From: Pararhizobium arenae | GTDB taxonomy: Bacteria; Pseudomonadota; Alphaproteobacteria; Rhizobiales; Rhizobiaceae | Reading direction: 5' to 3' | NCBI RefSeq assembly: GCF_001931685.1 | Contig: NZ_MOOY01000004.1 | Coordinates: forward strand, 1 to 64,000 | Length of the DNA stretch: 64,000 bases | In this document: positions 1 to 8,203 of the stretch, in pieces | Layout of the letters: each line of letters opens with the position of its first letter | Numbering within the stretch: position 1 is the stretch's first letter | Notes under the pieces: model-generated | Databases searched by the model: none | What the model was told of the DNA's origin: nothing | Seen by the model: only the letters and a program-made list of their open reading frames with translations | Program-made: the position numbers and the translations under genes

Positions 1-31
1 GCCGCAGGTTCAAATCCTGCCCCCGCAACCA
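1..31 (+). tRNA. 3' end of a tRNA, probably initiator tRNA-fMet (partial)
   Basis: The T-arm is complete: stem GCAGG (4-8), loop TTCAAAT (9-15), stem CCTGC (16-20). It is followed by the acceptor 3' strand CCCCGCA (21-27), discriminator A (28) and encoded CCA (29-31). The end CCCCCGCAACCA matches bacterial initiator tRNA-fMet as I know it, but the anticodon lies outside the window. The tRNA call is firm and the isotype is inferred from the 3' end only. Confidence 0.85.
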
Positions 32-44
32 ACAAACACATCAA

Positions 45-76
45 AAAGCCCGCAGCCAGAAATGGACGCGGGCTTT
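45..76 (+). terminator. intrinsic terminator after the tRNA
   Basis: A perfect inverted repeat, AAAGCCCGC (45-53) and GCGGGCTTT (68-76), is separated by 14 nt and begins 13 nt after the tRNA CCA. The 3' T-run is short (TTT), so this is a modest rho-independent terminator. Confidence 0.7.
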
Positions 77-124
77 CGACGTGATAAAACATAAAAATAA
101 AGTAAACGCAGTCGCTCAGTCGGC

Positions 125-265
125 ATGATGTATCACGCTGTATTTGAAACAGCTGATATTCCATCAGGGCAATTTGCGTGTGCCAACGTCCAGGCGTGGA
201 CGATCAACATTACACAGAACCAATATCCGAACTTTTTTGAGAACATTGAACCAGATGCACTGTAA
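125..265 (+). CDS. possible 46-residue ORF of unknown function
   Basis: An open frame of 46 codons runs from ATG 125 (ATGATG) to TAA 263-265. I recognise no family, and no clear Shine-Dalgarno sequence precedes it. The stretch 77-285 between the tRNA terminator and the LysR gene holds nothing else I can identify. It is more AT-rich than its neighbours and could be a decayed gene end left by an old insertion beside the tRNA. It could also be chance. Confidence 0.2.
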   Translation: MMYHAVFETADIPSGQFACANVQAWTINITQNQYPNFFENIEPDAL

Positions 266-285
266 CTCTGGAAGCCACGCGTCTC

Positions 286-1236
286 TCAAACGCCCCAGAT
301 GACGGCCTCTTCGTGCCGCTTGATGAGATGGCGCAGGTCTTGGAAGTCGGTTCGGATGAAGGTTGCGAACTGTTCGACGGCGGGTGTGCGCGGGGCGTCC
401 GTCCGCTTCAGGATCGCAAGCGCCCGCTCCGGGTGAGGGATGTTCACCGGCAGCGCGGTGATTGTCTTTTCCTTGCGCTGGGCGAAGACGACGCTGTGGG
501 GCATTACGGTGAGCGCATCGGCCGATTTCAGATAGTTGATCACGCCCATCAGCGAGCCGCCGGAATAGCGGATCTTGATCTCGGTCGCGCCGAAGGAGAG
601 AAGCAACGCCCGCAGGTCGGTCATAAGAGGGCTTCCCGGTGGTGGTGCGACCCAGGGGTAATCGAGCAGGTGGCTCGGTTGCGGCCGGCGCTTCAACAGC
701 AGCGGATGAGTGACCCGGCAGGCGATGACGTTGCGGCCGGGAAGAATCTGCTGGAACTCGAGCCCGGAACCCTCGTCGAGAATATCGATCGGGCAGATGG
801 CAAGGTCGATCTGGTCAGCCTTCAGCGCGGCGCGCAGGTCGGGAAAATAGCCGTAGCTTTGGTCGATACGCACATCGGGATGACGCGTCTGGAATTCAGC
901 GCAGAGTTCGGCGATCAATGCATCCATAAAAAAAGGCGTGCCGCCCACGCGCACCACGCCGCTTTTGCCGATGCGAAAGCTTTCCAGAAGATCGGAGGCT
1001 TTTCGCGAAGCTGCCAGCATCACGAAGCCATGTTCGGCAAGCGCAAGCCCAAAGGGCGTCGCTTGCAGCGGCCGGCGGCCCTTGATGAACAGCGGCTCGC
1101 CGACCCGCTTTTCAAGCATGGACAGCGTGCGCGAGACGGCAGGCTGCGCCATGCCCAGCAGGGCGGCCCCTTCTGTGACACCGCCGGTCTTGACGACGGC
1201 GGCAAGCTGGATCAGGTGGCGTTCATCAATCTTCAT
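286..1236 (-). CDS. LysR-family transcriptional regulator of the hydroxyquinol operon
   Basis: This 316-residue protein has the usual LysR length. An N-terminal winged helix-turn-helix covers about residues 5-64 (AAVVKTGGVTEGAALLGMAQ, then PAVSRTLSMLEKRVG), followed by a periplasmic-binding-like effector domain from about residue 90. It is divergent from the aromatic operon that starts at 1334, with a 97-bp shared promoter region holding a dyad. That is the classic arrangement for a LysR activator of the neighbouring operon. The inducer is not visible; by analogy it would be the aromatic substrate or a ring-cleavage product. Confidence 0.92.
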   Translation of the reverse strand: MKIDERHLIQLAAVVKTGGVTEGAALLGMAQPAVSRTLSMLEKRVGEPLFIKGRRPLQATPFGLALAEHGFVMLAASRKASDLLESFRIGKSGVVRVGGTPFFMDALIAELCAEFQTRHPDVRIDQSYGYFPDLRAALKADQIDLAICPIDILDEGSGLEFQQILPGRNVIACRVTHPLLLKRRPQPSHLLDYPWVAPPPGSPLMTDLRALLLSFGATEIKIRYSGGSLMGVINYLKSADALTVMPHSVVFAQRKEKTITALPVNIPHPERALAILKRTDAPRTPAVEQFATFIRTDFQDLRHLIKRHEEAVIWGV

Positions 1237-1249
1237 AACGATCCGTTAT

Positions 1250-1298
1250 ATTGATCTCGAACAAAATCATCAATCCATCCATTTCCGACTGCTATATT
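1250..1298. promoter_or_regulatory. divergent promoter region with LysR-type dyad
   Basis: An interrupted palindrome, ATTGAT (1250-1255) and ATCAAT (1269-1274), is separated by 13 bp between the LysR gene and the dioxygenase operon. A -10-like TATATT lies at 1293-1298 on the plus strand, about 35 bp before the first ATG. LysR regulators usually bind such dyads. The assignment is inferred from position and symmetry. Confidence 0.45.
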
Positions 1299-1333
1299 CC
1301 CTTTACCAACACGGCGGATTTGGGAGGAAAAGC

Positions 1334-2209
1334 ATGTCGTTGGGTGCTAAAGCGCTCACATTCAGCGAAGCGACATCGTCGCAAGCCTTCGCCGAGCGTT
1401 TTTCCGCAAGTCCGGATAGCAATCTGCCGCAGCTCATCGCCGCCGCCGTCACCCATGTTCACGATCTCATCAAGCAATTTCGCCCGACGCAGGACGAGTG
1501 GCGCAAGGTCATCGCTTTCCTGACGGAAGTCGGCCACGCCTCCGACGAGCGCCGGCAGGAATGGGTGCTTCTCTCCGATCTCATCGGCGCTTCCGCTCTC
1601 GTTGAGGAGATCAACACCCGCCGTCCGAAGAGCGCGACGCCCAACACCATCCGCGGCCCCTTCTTTCGCAACGATGCGCCTGAGCGCGCTTCCGGTTCCT
1701 CCATCTCGCTCGATGGTATCGGCGAGCCTCTCGCCGTTTCGGTAAGGGTAGAGGATCTCGACGGGCTGCCCATTCCCGGCGCAGAGGTCGTGACGTGGCA
1801 GGCCAATGCCGAAGGTTTCTACGAGAACCAGCAGCCGGACCTGCAGCCGGAGCACAATCTGCGCGGCCTGTTTCGTACGGATGCGCAAGGCCGTTTCGAT
1901 TACCGCTCCGTCGTGCCTTCCGGCTATGGCGTGCCGGATGATGGGCCGGTCGGGCGGCTGCTGGCCGAGGCCGGTTATCCGCTGCGGCGGCCGGCACATC
2001 TGCATTTCGTTATCCGCGCCAAGGGGTTCGAGACGATCACGACGCATATCTACGATGCCAATGATCCGCATCTTTCCGAGGATGCCCTGTTCGGCGTGCG
2101 GCCGGAACTGGTCACCTGCTTCGAGCCCGCCGACGTCGCGGGCAAGCGCGGCAAGGCTGTGAGCCTCACATTCGTCATGATGCGCGCCAAGCCGGGGAGA
2201 GCGGTATGA
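1334..2209 (+). CDS. hydroxyquinol 1,2-dioxygenase (intradiol ring-cleavage), copy 1
   Basis: This enzyme opens hydroxyquinol (1,2,4-trihydroxybenzene) between its ortho hydroxyls to give maleylacetate. The 291-residue protein has the N-terminal dioxygenase dimerisation domain (about 25-110) and the Fe(III) catalytic domain. The expected ligands are Tyr163 (GFYENQ), Tyr198 (SGYGVPDDGPVG), His222 and His224 (RPAHLHF). ATG 1334 is chosen because GGGAGGAAAA precedes it. It overlaps the maleylacetate reductase gene by ATGA. A second copy at 9958 is clearly diverged: around the second iron tyrosine this one reads GYG where the other reads YYP. Hydroxyquinol specificity, rather than catechol, rests on the neighbouring maleylacetate reductase. 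Confidence 0.9.
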   Translation: MSLGAKALTFSEATSSQAFAERFSASPDSNLPQLIAAAVTHVHDLIKQFRPTQDEWRKVIAFLTEVGHASDERRQEWVLLSDLIGASALVEEINTRRPKSATPNTIRGPFFRNDAPERASGSSISLDGIGEPLAVSVRVEDLDGLPIPGAEVVTWQANAEGFYENQQPDLQPEHNLRGLFRTDAQGRFDYRSVVPSGYGVPDDGPVGRLLAEAGYPLRRPAHLHFVIRAKGFETITTHIYDANDPHLSEDALFGVRPELVTCFEPADVAGKRGKAVSLTFVMMRAKPGRAV

Positions 2210-3267
2210 CCCAGCTCTTTTCCTATGCCGGTAGCCCGGCGCGCATTGTCTTCGGCGAGGGTACCAAAGGCCAGGTGGCAGAGTGGATCAGAAAGTCCGG
2301 CTGTAAGCGGGCGCTGGTGCTGTCGACGCCGCAGCAAAAGGCCGATGCCGAGGCTCTGGCGCGCGAAATCGGCGATCTCGCCTGCGGCATCTTTTCAGGC
2401 GCCACCATCCACACGCCGGTCGATGTGACGGACGCGGCGATGAAGGTGGTGGCTGAGACCGGCGCGGATTGTGTCGTCTCGCTGGGTGGCGGCTCGACCA
2501 CCGGGCTCGGCAAGGCGATTGCTTATCGCACGGACCTGCCGCAGATCGTCGTGCCGACCACCTATGCAGGCTCGGAAGTCACGCCGATCCTCGGCCAGAC
2601 CGGGGCTGGCCGCAAGACGATGGTGCGGGATGCGAAGATCCTTCCGGAAGTTGTCATCTACGATCCGGTGCTGACGCTCGGCCTCCCGGTCGCGATGAGC
2701 GTGACCAGCGGTCTGAACGCTATGGCCCATGCCGTGGAAGGGCTCTACGCACAGGACCGCAACCCAATCTCGACGCTGATGGCGCTGGAGGGTCTGCGCG
2801 CCTTCGCCCGCAGCCTGCCGAAGATCGTCGCGTCGCCCCGCGACGCCGAGGCTCGCAGCGATGCGCTCTATGGCGCCTGGCTCTGCGGCACGGTGCTCGG
2901 CACGGTCGGCATGGCGCTGCATCACAAGATTTGCCACACGCTGGGCGGCTCCTTCGATACGCCGCATGCGGAAACCCATGCGGTGATGCTGCCGCACACC
3001 GCCGCGTTCAACGCCCGCGCCGCTGTATCGGAACTTGCAGCAGCGGCGGAGATCTTCGGGGGTTCCATTGGCGGCGGGCTCTGGGATTTCGCCAAGGCCA
3101 TCGGCGCGCCGTTGTCCCTGAAGGATTTCGGGCTGAGTGAAGCCGATCTTGATCGCGCCGCATCGATCGCCGTCGAAAACCCCTATTGGAATCCGCGGCC
3201 GATCGACAAGGCGTCGATCCGCGCACTTCTGCAGGACGCCTGGGAGGGCCGCCGGCCGATGGACTGA
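2206..3267 (+). CDS. maleylacetate reductase
   Basis: This iron-type alcohol dehydrogenase family protein (353 residues) reduces maleylacetate to 3-oxoadipate with NAD(P)H, the step after hydroxyquinol cleavage. Visible features are the nucleotide-binding GGGSTTGLGKAIA (about residues 90-103), PTTYAGSEVTP, and the C-terminal HKICHTLGGSFDTPHAETHA, typical of maleylacetate reductases. The start overlaps the upstream dioxygenase stop (ATGA), so the two are translationally coupled. Confidence 0.92.
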   Translation: MTQLFSYAGSPARIVFGEGTKGQVAEWIRKSGCKRALVLSTPQQKADAEALAREIGDLACGIFSGATIHTPVDVTDAAMKVVAETGADCVVSLGGGSTTGLGKAIAYRTDLPQIVVPTTYAGSEVTPILGQTGAGRKTMVRDAKILPEVVIYDPVLTLGLPVAMSVTSGLNAMAHAVEGLYAQDRNPISTLMALEGLRAFARSLPKIVASPRDAEARSDALYGAWLCGTVLGTVGMALHHKICHTLGGSFDTPHAETHAVMLPHTAAFNARAAVSELAAAAEIFGGSIGGGLWDFAKAIGAPLSLKDFGLSEADLDRAASIAVENPYWNPRPIDKASIRALLQDAWEGRRPMD

Positions 3268-3312
3268 TATCTCGCACGCCGCTGGGCGCGCTCTTTGGGA
3301 GGAGAGACGACA

Positions 3313-4605
3313 ATGGGAGAAAGCATGTTTACCAGACGCGATTTTCTGAAGACGACGGCGGCCGGCGGGGCCGTTCTCGCCACATCGGGCCTTGCCGCGC
3401 CGGCGATTGCGCAGGATGTGGCGATCAAGCTCGGCTATGTCAGCCCGCAGACCGGACCGCTCGCCGCTTTCGGCGAGGCCGACAAGTTCGTGATCGACGC
3501 CTTTCTTTCGACGACCAAAAGCATGGGCCTCAATTACGAGGTGGTGGTGAAGGATAGCCAGTCCAACCCCAACCGGGCGGCGGAAGTGGCCAAGGAACTG
3601 ATCGTCGATGACGAGATAAACCTGATGCTGGTCTCCTCGACGCCGGAAACCACCAATCCGGTTTCCACCACCTGCGAGGCCGAGGAGATGCCCTGCATCT
3701 CGACCGTTGCCCCATGGCAGCCATGGTTCATCGGCCAGCAGGGTAATCCAGGCGATCCGGCCTCGTGGAAGCCGTTCAATTATGCCTACCATTTCTTTTG
3801 GGGGCTCGAGGATATCATCGCCGTCTTCACCGGCATGTGGGGCCAAATCGAGACCAACAAGAAGGTCGGCGGCCTCTTCCCGAATGATGGCGACGGCAAT
3901 GCCTGGGGCGACAAGGTCGTCGGCTTCCCGCCGGTCCTTGAAAAGCTGGGCTACGGGCTGACCGATACCGGCCGCTACCAGAACCTGACGGATGATTTTT
4001 CCGCCCAGATCAATGCCTTCAAACAGGGGCAAACCGATATCCTGACCGGCGTGATGATCCCGCCCGATCTCACCACCTTCTGGAACCAGGCCAAGCAGCA
4101 GGGCCTGAAGCCCAAGATCGCCTCGATCGGCAAGGCGCTGCTCTTCCCGCAGACGGTGGAGGCGCTGGGCGAGGCCGGGCACAATCTGTCGACCGAGGTC
4201 TGGTGGACGCCAAGCCATCCGTTCAAGTCGTCGCTGACGGGCGAGACGGCGGCAACGGTGGCGGATGCCTTCAGCAAGGCGACGGGGCGGCCTTGGACGC
4301 AGCCGATCGGCTTTGCCCATGCGCTGTTCGAGCTTGCCGTGGATGTGATGAAGCGAGCCGAGGATGTTGCCGATGGCGATGCGGTTGCCAAGGCCATCGG
4401 CGAGACCAAGCTCGATACGCTGGTCGGCCCGGTCGCCTGGGGCAACGAAAAGCTGCCGCCCTTCGCCCAGAAAAACGTCGCGAAAACGCCGCTGGTCGGT
4501 GGCCAGTGGCGGCTGAAATCCGGCGGCGGCTATGATCTCGTTGTCGTGGAAAACGGATTGGCGCCGAATGTGCCACTGGGCGGGAAGCTGGAGGCTTTGG
4601 CGTAG
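3313..4605 (+). CDS. ABC transporter substrate-binding protein, branched-chain amino acid/aromatic type, Tat signal
   Basis: This is a periplasmic binding protein of the LivK type (430 residues) for the importer encoded by the next four genes. ATG 3313 follows GGGAGGAGAG (3298-3307) at good spacing. The N-terminus carries a twin-arginine motif TRRDFLK and a hydrophobic stretch ending in AAPAIA, so export by Tat is likely. The fold is supported by the early IKLGYVSPQTGPLAAFGEAD. The genes on both sides suggest that the ligand is a phenolic acid or related aromatic. This is inferred from context, since the binding pocket cannot be read by eye. Confidence 0.88.
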   Translation: MGESMFTRRDFLKTTAAGGAVLATSGLAAPAIAQDVAIKLGYVSPQTGPLAAFGEADKFVIDAFLSTTKSMGLNYEVVVKDSQSNPNRAAEVAKELIVDDEINLMLVSSTPETTNPVSTTCEAEEMPCISTVAPWQPWFIGQQGNPGDPASWKPFNYAYHFFWGLEDIIAVFTGMWGQIETNKKVGGLFPNDGDGNAWGDKVVGFPPVLEKLGYGLTDTGRYQNLTDDFSAQINAFKQGQTDILTGVMIPPDLTTFWNQAKQQGLKPKIASIGKALLFPQTVEALGEAGHNLSTEVWWTPSHPFKSSLTGETAATVADAFSKATGRPWTQPIGFAHALFELAVDVMKRAEDVADGDAVAKAIGETKLDTLVGPVAWGNEKLPPFAQKNVAKTPLVGGQWRLKSGGGYDLVVVENGLAPNVPLGGKLEALA

Positions 4606-4622
4606 AGGTTGTTTCCGGGATT

Positions 4623-4757
4623 GCCCCTCACCCTAGCCCTCTCCCCGCTTGCGGGGAGAGGGGACGACGGAGCGGGATCGGGAATACCGAGCGTGCCGCA
4701 TATTCCTTCTCCCCGCGCGCGGGGAGAAGGTGGCCGACAGTCCGGATGAGGGGCTCT
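4623..4757. repeat. RIME-like palindromic intergenic repeat, copy 1
   Basis: Two hairpins, CTCTCCCCGC/GCGGGGAGAG (about 4639-4661) and CCTTCTCCCCGC/GCGGGGAGAAGG (about 4708-4732), are flanked by CCCTCA and TGAGGGG ends. The same sequence blocks recur at 24057 and 31353. This layout matches the rhizobial intergenic mosaic elements known from Rhizobium and Agrobacterium. It sits inside the operon, between the binding protein and the first ATPase gene, where it may stabilise the upstream mRNA or lower downstream expression. Confidence 0.8.
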
Positions 4758-4789
4758 CCGAAAGCTAAAACAAGAAACTGAGAAAACCG

Positions 4790-5509
4790 ATGCCCATACT
4801 GGAACTCACCGCAGTCTCGAAATCCTTCGGCGCACTGGTCGTGGCCGAAAACATCAGCTTTGCAGTAGAGCCGGGCGAGGCGCTGGGCGTGATCGGGCCG
4901 AATGGCGCGGGCAAGTCCACGCTGTTTAATCTGATCAACGGCACGCTTTCCGTCGCCAGCGGTACCGTCCGCTTCGATGGCCGCGACGTGACCCATCAGC
5001 CGCCGATGCAGCGCTGTCTGTCTGGCATGGGCCGCACCTTCCAGATCCCGCAACCCTTCGAGCGGCTAACGGTGTATGAAAACCTGCTCGTCGCAGGAGC
5101 CTTTGGCGCGCAGGCGAAGGAGAGCGAGGTGGCCGATCTTTGCGCCGATACCCTCGTCGAGACCGGCCTGATCGCCAAGGCCAATGTGCCGGCGGGTTCG
5201 CTCACCCTGCTGGAGCGCAAGCGGCTGGAACTCGCCCGCGCGCTTGCCACCCAGCCAAAACTTCTGCTGCTGGACGAGATTGCCGGCGGACTGACCGAAG
5301 GCGAATGCCGTCAGCTCGTCGCGACGATCAAGCGCGTGCATCAGCGCGGCATCGCCGTTATCTGGATCGAGCATGTGCTGCATGCCCTGACGGCGGTGGT
5401 CGAGCGCATCCTTGTGCTCAATTTTGGCCGGGTGATCGGCATCGGCGATCCCGAGACGATCATGGCCTCCAGCGAGGTTCGCGAAATCTATCTGGGTATG
5501 GAGGTCTGA
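4790..5509 (+). CDS. LivG-type ABC transporter ATPase
   Basis: This is one of the two ATPases that power the Liv-type importer (239 residues). Walker A is GPNGAGKST (about residues 36-44) and Walker B is KLLLLDEIAGG. The helical signature position reads LTLLE where most ABC ATPases have LSGGQ or LSYGQ. The surrounding RKRLELARAL is normal, so the protein is probably functional. The stop overlaps the next start (TGATG, ATG at 5509). Confidence 0.9.
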   Translation: MPILELTAVSKSFGALVVAENISFAVEPGEALGVIGPNGAGKSTLFNLINGTLSVASGTVRFDGRDVTHQPPMQRCLSGMGRTFQIPQPFERLTVYENLLVAGAFGAQAKESEVADLCADTLVETGLIAKANVPAGSLTLLERKRLELARALATQPKLLLLDEIAGGLTEGECRQLVATIKRVHQRGIAVIWIEHVLHALTAVVERILVLNFGRVIGIGDPETIMASSEVREIYLGMEV

Positions 5510-6231
5510 TGCCGAGCCTCATCGAAACCCGCAGCCTTACGGCTTTCTACGGCGATTTGCAGGCCGTCTTTGGCGTCGATATCCGGCTCGATGCCGGCGA
5601 GACCATCGCGGTCATCGGCGCGAATGGCGCCGGCAAATCGACACTGATGCGCTCGATAGCGGGCGTCATCGCCAATCGTCCGGAGATGATCCTGCACCGT
5701 GGCGAGCCAATCGGCGCGCTGGCCGCACCCGACGTCGTGCGCCGCGGCATCGCGCTGGTGCCGGAGGGGCGAAAGCTGTTTCCGTCTCTTACCGTCGAGG
5801 AAAATCTTCAGGTCGGCGCTTATGGCCGCAAGGTCGAAGGCCCGTGGACGCTCGAGAGCATCTACGGGCTTTTCCCGATCCTCAAGGAGCGTCGCCGCAA
5901 TCCGGCCACTGCACTGTCCGGCGGCCAGCAGCAGATGGTGGCGATCGGCCGGGCGCTGATGTCGAACCCGGAGATCCTGCTCTGCGACGAGCTCAGCCTC
6001 GGCCTCGCACCCGTCATCATCAAGGATATCTACGCTGCCTTCTCGAAAATCCGCGCGACAGGTGCGGCCATCGTCATCGTCGAGCAGGATATCGCTCAGG
6101 CGCTGAAGGTCGCAGATCGCGTCTATTGCATGATGGAGGGCCGCATCACCCTGTCCGGCCGCCCGGCCGAACTTGACCGCGCTGATATCCACGCCGCCTA
6201 TTTCGGAGCAGAGACCCATGAGCTTCATTGA
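5509..6231 (+). CDS. LivF-type ABC transporter ATPase
   Basis: This is the second ATPase of the importer, 240 residues from ATG 5509. It shows Walker A GANGAGKST, a canonical signature LSGGQQQMVAIGRAL, and Walker B EILLCDELSLGLAP, all in LivF order. An open frame extends further upstream but only overlaps the LivG gene, so the overlapping ATG is preferred. It overlaps the permease gene by 14 nt. Confidence 0.92.
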   Translation: MPSLIETRSLTAFYGDLQAVFGVDIRLDAGETIAVIGANGAGKSTLMRSIAGVIANRPEMILHRGEPIGALAAPDVVRRGIALVPEGRKLFPSLTVEENLQVGAYGRKVEGPWTLESIYGLFPILKERRRNPATALSGGQQQMVAIGRALMSNPEILLCDELSLGLAPVIIKDIYAAFSKIRATGAAIVIVEQDIAQALKVADRVYCMMEGRITLSGRPAELDRADIHAAYFGAETHELH

Positions 6232-7081
6232 TACGCTTCTGCAGGGTGTGCTGCTCGGCGGGCTTTATGCCCTGTTCGCGGCGGGCTTGAGCCTCGTCTT
6301 CGGCATCATGCGGCTCGTCAATCTCGCCCATGGTGATCTGATCGTGCTCGCCGCCTTCCTCATCCTGCTGATCGTCTCGACGTTCGGACTCGATCCTTTC
6401 TTGGCGGCCGTTATCGCAGCGCCAATGATGTTCGGCATTGGCTGGCTCTTGCAGTATCACCTGCTCAACCGCACGCTCGGCAAGGATATCCTGCCGCCGC
6501 TGCTCGTTACCTTCGGCCTGTCGATCGTCATCCAGAACGGTCTGCTTGAAGGCTTCACCGCCGATAGCCGTCGCATCTCGGCCGGCGCGCTGGAAACGGC
6601 CTCGGTCAATTTCGGCGGTATCAGTGCCGGCGTGATGCCGCTCGTCACCTTTGCCTCGGCCGTGTTGGTCATCGTCGCGCTGAACCAGTTGATCTATCGC
6701 ACCGCGCTCGGCCGCGCCTTCCGCGCCACGTCGGATGACGTGGTGACGGCGAGCCTCATGGGCATCCGGCCGAACGCGATTTTCGCCATCGCAACCGGCC
6801 TTGCGATGATGATCGTGACCGTCGCCGCCCTCTATCTCGGCACGCGGGCGAATTTCGACCCGACAGCCGGACCGGCGCGGCTGATCTATGCCTTCGAAGC
6901 CGTGATCATTGGCGGGCTCGGCTCGCTCTGGGGCACGCTTGCCGGCGGGATCATCCTTGGCGTCGCCCAGACCGTCGGTGCCGCCATCAATCCGGAATGG
7001 CAGATCCTTTCCGGGCATATCGCCTTCCTTCTTGTCCTTCTCTTCCGGCCGCGCGGCCTTTTCCCTCGGGCAGTGGATTGA
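6218..7081 (+). CDS. LivH-type ABC transporter permease
   Basis: This inner-membrane permease (287 residues) starts at ATG 6218, giving MSFIDTLLQGVLLGGLYALF, the usual LivH beginning. About eight hydrophobic segments are visible. The sequence GLSLVFGIMRLVNLAHGD is a LivH family hallmark. It overlaps the end of the LivF gene, which supports one operon and one transporter. Confidence 0.92.
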   Translation: MSFIDTLLQGVLLGGLYALFAAGLSLVFGIMRLVNLAHGDLIVLAAFLILLIVSTFGLDPFLAAVIAAPMMFGIGWLLQYHLLNRTLGKDILPPLLVTFGLSIVIQNGLLEGFTADSRRISAGALETASVNFGGISAGVMPLVTFASAVLVIVALNQLIYRTALGRAFRATSDDVVTASLMGIRPNAIFAIATGLAMMIVTVAALYLGTRANFDPTAGPARLIYAFEAVIIGGLGSLWGTLAGGIILGVAQTVGAAINPEWQILSGHIAFLLVLLFRPRGLFPRAVD

Positions 7082-7087
7082 GACGCC

Positions 7088-8203
7088 ATGACCACAGGTT
7101 TTGAAACCATGAGCAACGAGATCGAAACGCCCCAAGGCTGGCGGGTGGAAACGCGCACACGGCTTTCCGGCATCTTCGCAGTCGTCTCCCTTATGGCCGT
7201 CGTGGCGCTGGCCGCCGCCCCCTTCCTCGTGTCGCGCGGCGTGGTGCAGGATCTGTTCTTCATCCTCACCATGCTGGCGCTGGCGCAGAACTGGAACCTT
7301 CTTGCCGGTTATGCCGGTTTGATCTCCGTCGGCCAGCAGCTTTTCGTCGGCTGCGGCGCCTATGCACTTTTCGGTCTGGTGATCCTTGCGGGTTTCGACC
7401 CGATTTTCGCCATCCCGTTCGCCGGCCTTTTTGCAATGGTCGTTGCCGCACCCACGGCCTTCTTTGCCTTCCGGCTTTATGGCCCCTATTTCGCAATCGG
7501 CACCTGGGTCATCGCCGAGGTCGGGCGGTTGCTGTTCGCGCAATGGAAAACGCTGGGCGGCGGCACCGGAACGTCGATGCCGCGCGAGGCGACGAAGGAC
7601 ATGCTCGGTCTCTCGCTGCTACAGGACTGGTTCGGCATGCGGTCTTCCGCCGCTGCCGATGCGCTCGCCTACTGGCTGGCGCTGGCGCTTGCCGCGCTCA
7701 CCATCGGCTTCGTCTACAAGCTGCTGCGCTCCAAGCAGGGTCTAGGCCTTGCTGCGGTGCGCGACAACGAGACAGCCGCCCGTGCGCTTGGCGTCGAGGC
7801 GCGCCGGCTGAAGACCGCGATCTATCTGCTGACCGCTTTTCTCACGGGCATCGTCGGCGCGCTCATCTATCTGCAGAAAGCCCGCATCTCACCGGATGCC
7901 GCTTTCTCGCTCACCGACTGGACGGCCTATGTCGTCTTTATCGTTGTCATCGGCGGCATCGGCACCATCGAAGGCCCGATCCTTGGCGTCATCGTCTTCT
8001 TTCTGCTGCAGAATGCCTTTTCGAGCTACGGCTCCTGGTATCTGCTGGCGCTGGGGGCGCTTGCCATCGTCACCATGCTTTTTGCGCCCCGGGGTCTCTG
8101 GGGGCTGATCTCCGACCGCACCGGTTGGGAACTCTTTCCGGTCCGCCGCCTGCTGAAGGGCGGACCACACAGTAGGGATGATAAGGGAGGGCCGCATGGC
8201 TGA
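7088..8203 (+). CDS. LivM-type ABC transporter permease
   Basis: This is the second permease (371 residues). Family features are QNWNLLAGYAGLISVGQQLFVG and the cytoplasmic-loop segment GLGLAAVRDNETAARALGV. Many transmembrane segments follow a short polar N-terminus. A start at ATG 7109 is also possible. The 3' end overlaps the hydroxylase gene by 8 nt, coupling the transporter to the catabolic enzymes. Confidence 0.9.
   Translation: MTTGFETMSNEIETPQGWRVETRTRLSGIFAVVSLMAVVALAAAPFLVSRGVVQDLFFILTMLALAQNWNLLAGYAGLISVGQQLFVGCGAYALFGLVILAGFDPIFAIPFAGLFAMVVAAPTAFFAFRLYGPYFAIGTWVIAEVGRLLFAQWKTLGGGTGTSMPREATKDMLGLSLLQDWFGMRSSAAADALAYWLALALAALTIGFVYKLLRSKQGLGLAAVRDNETAARALGVEARRLKTAIYLLTAFLTGIVGALIYLQKARISPDAAFSLTDWTAYVVFIVVIGGIGTIEGPILGVIVFFLLQNAFSSYGSWYLLALGALAIVTMLFAPRGLWGLISDRTGWELFPVRRLLKGGPHSRDDKGGPHG

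Noticed and set aside
77-285. Integration site or mobile-element remnant beside the tRNA
   Set aside because: No integrase gene, no repeat of the tRNA 3' end elsewhere in the window, and only a 46-codon frame of unknown origin.
2395-4320. 641-codon open frame on the minus strand
   Set aside because: It is antisense to the maleylacetate reductase and binding-protein genes, has arginine- and histidine-rich low-information sequence, no ribosome site, and no recognisable domain. It is a high-GC shadow frame.
6146-7543. 465-codon minus-strand open frame
   Set aside because: It is antisense to the LivH/LivM genes. The composition (runs of charged residues) is that of a reverse-frame shadow.
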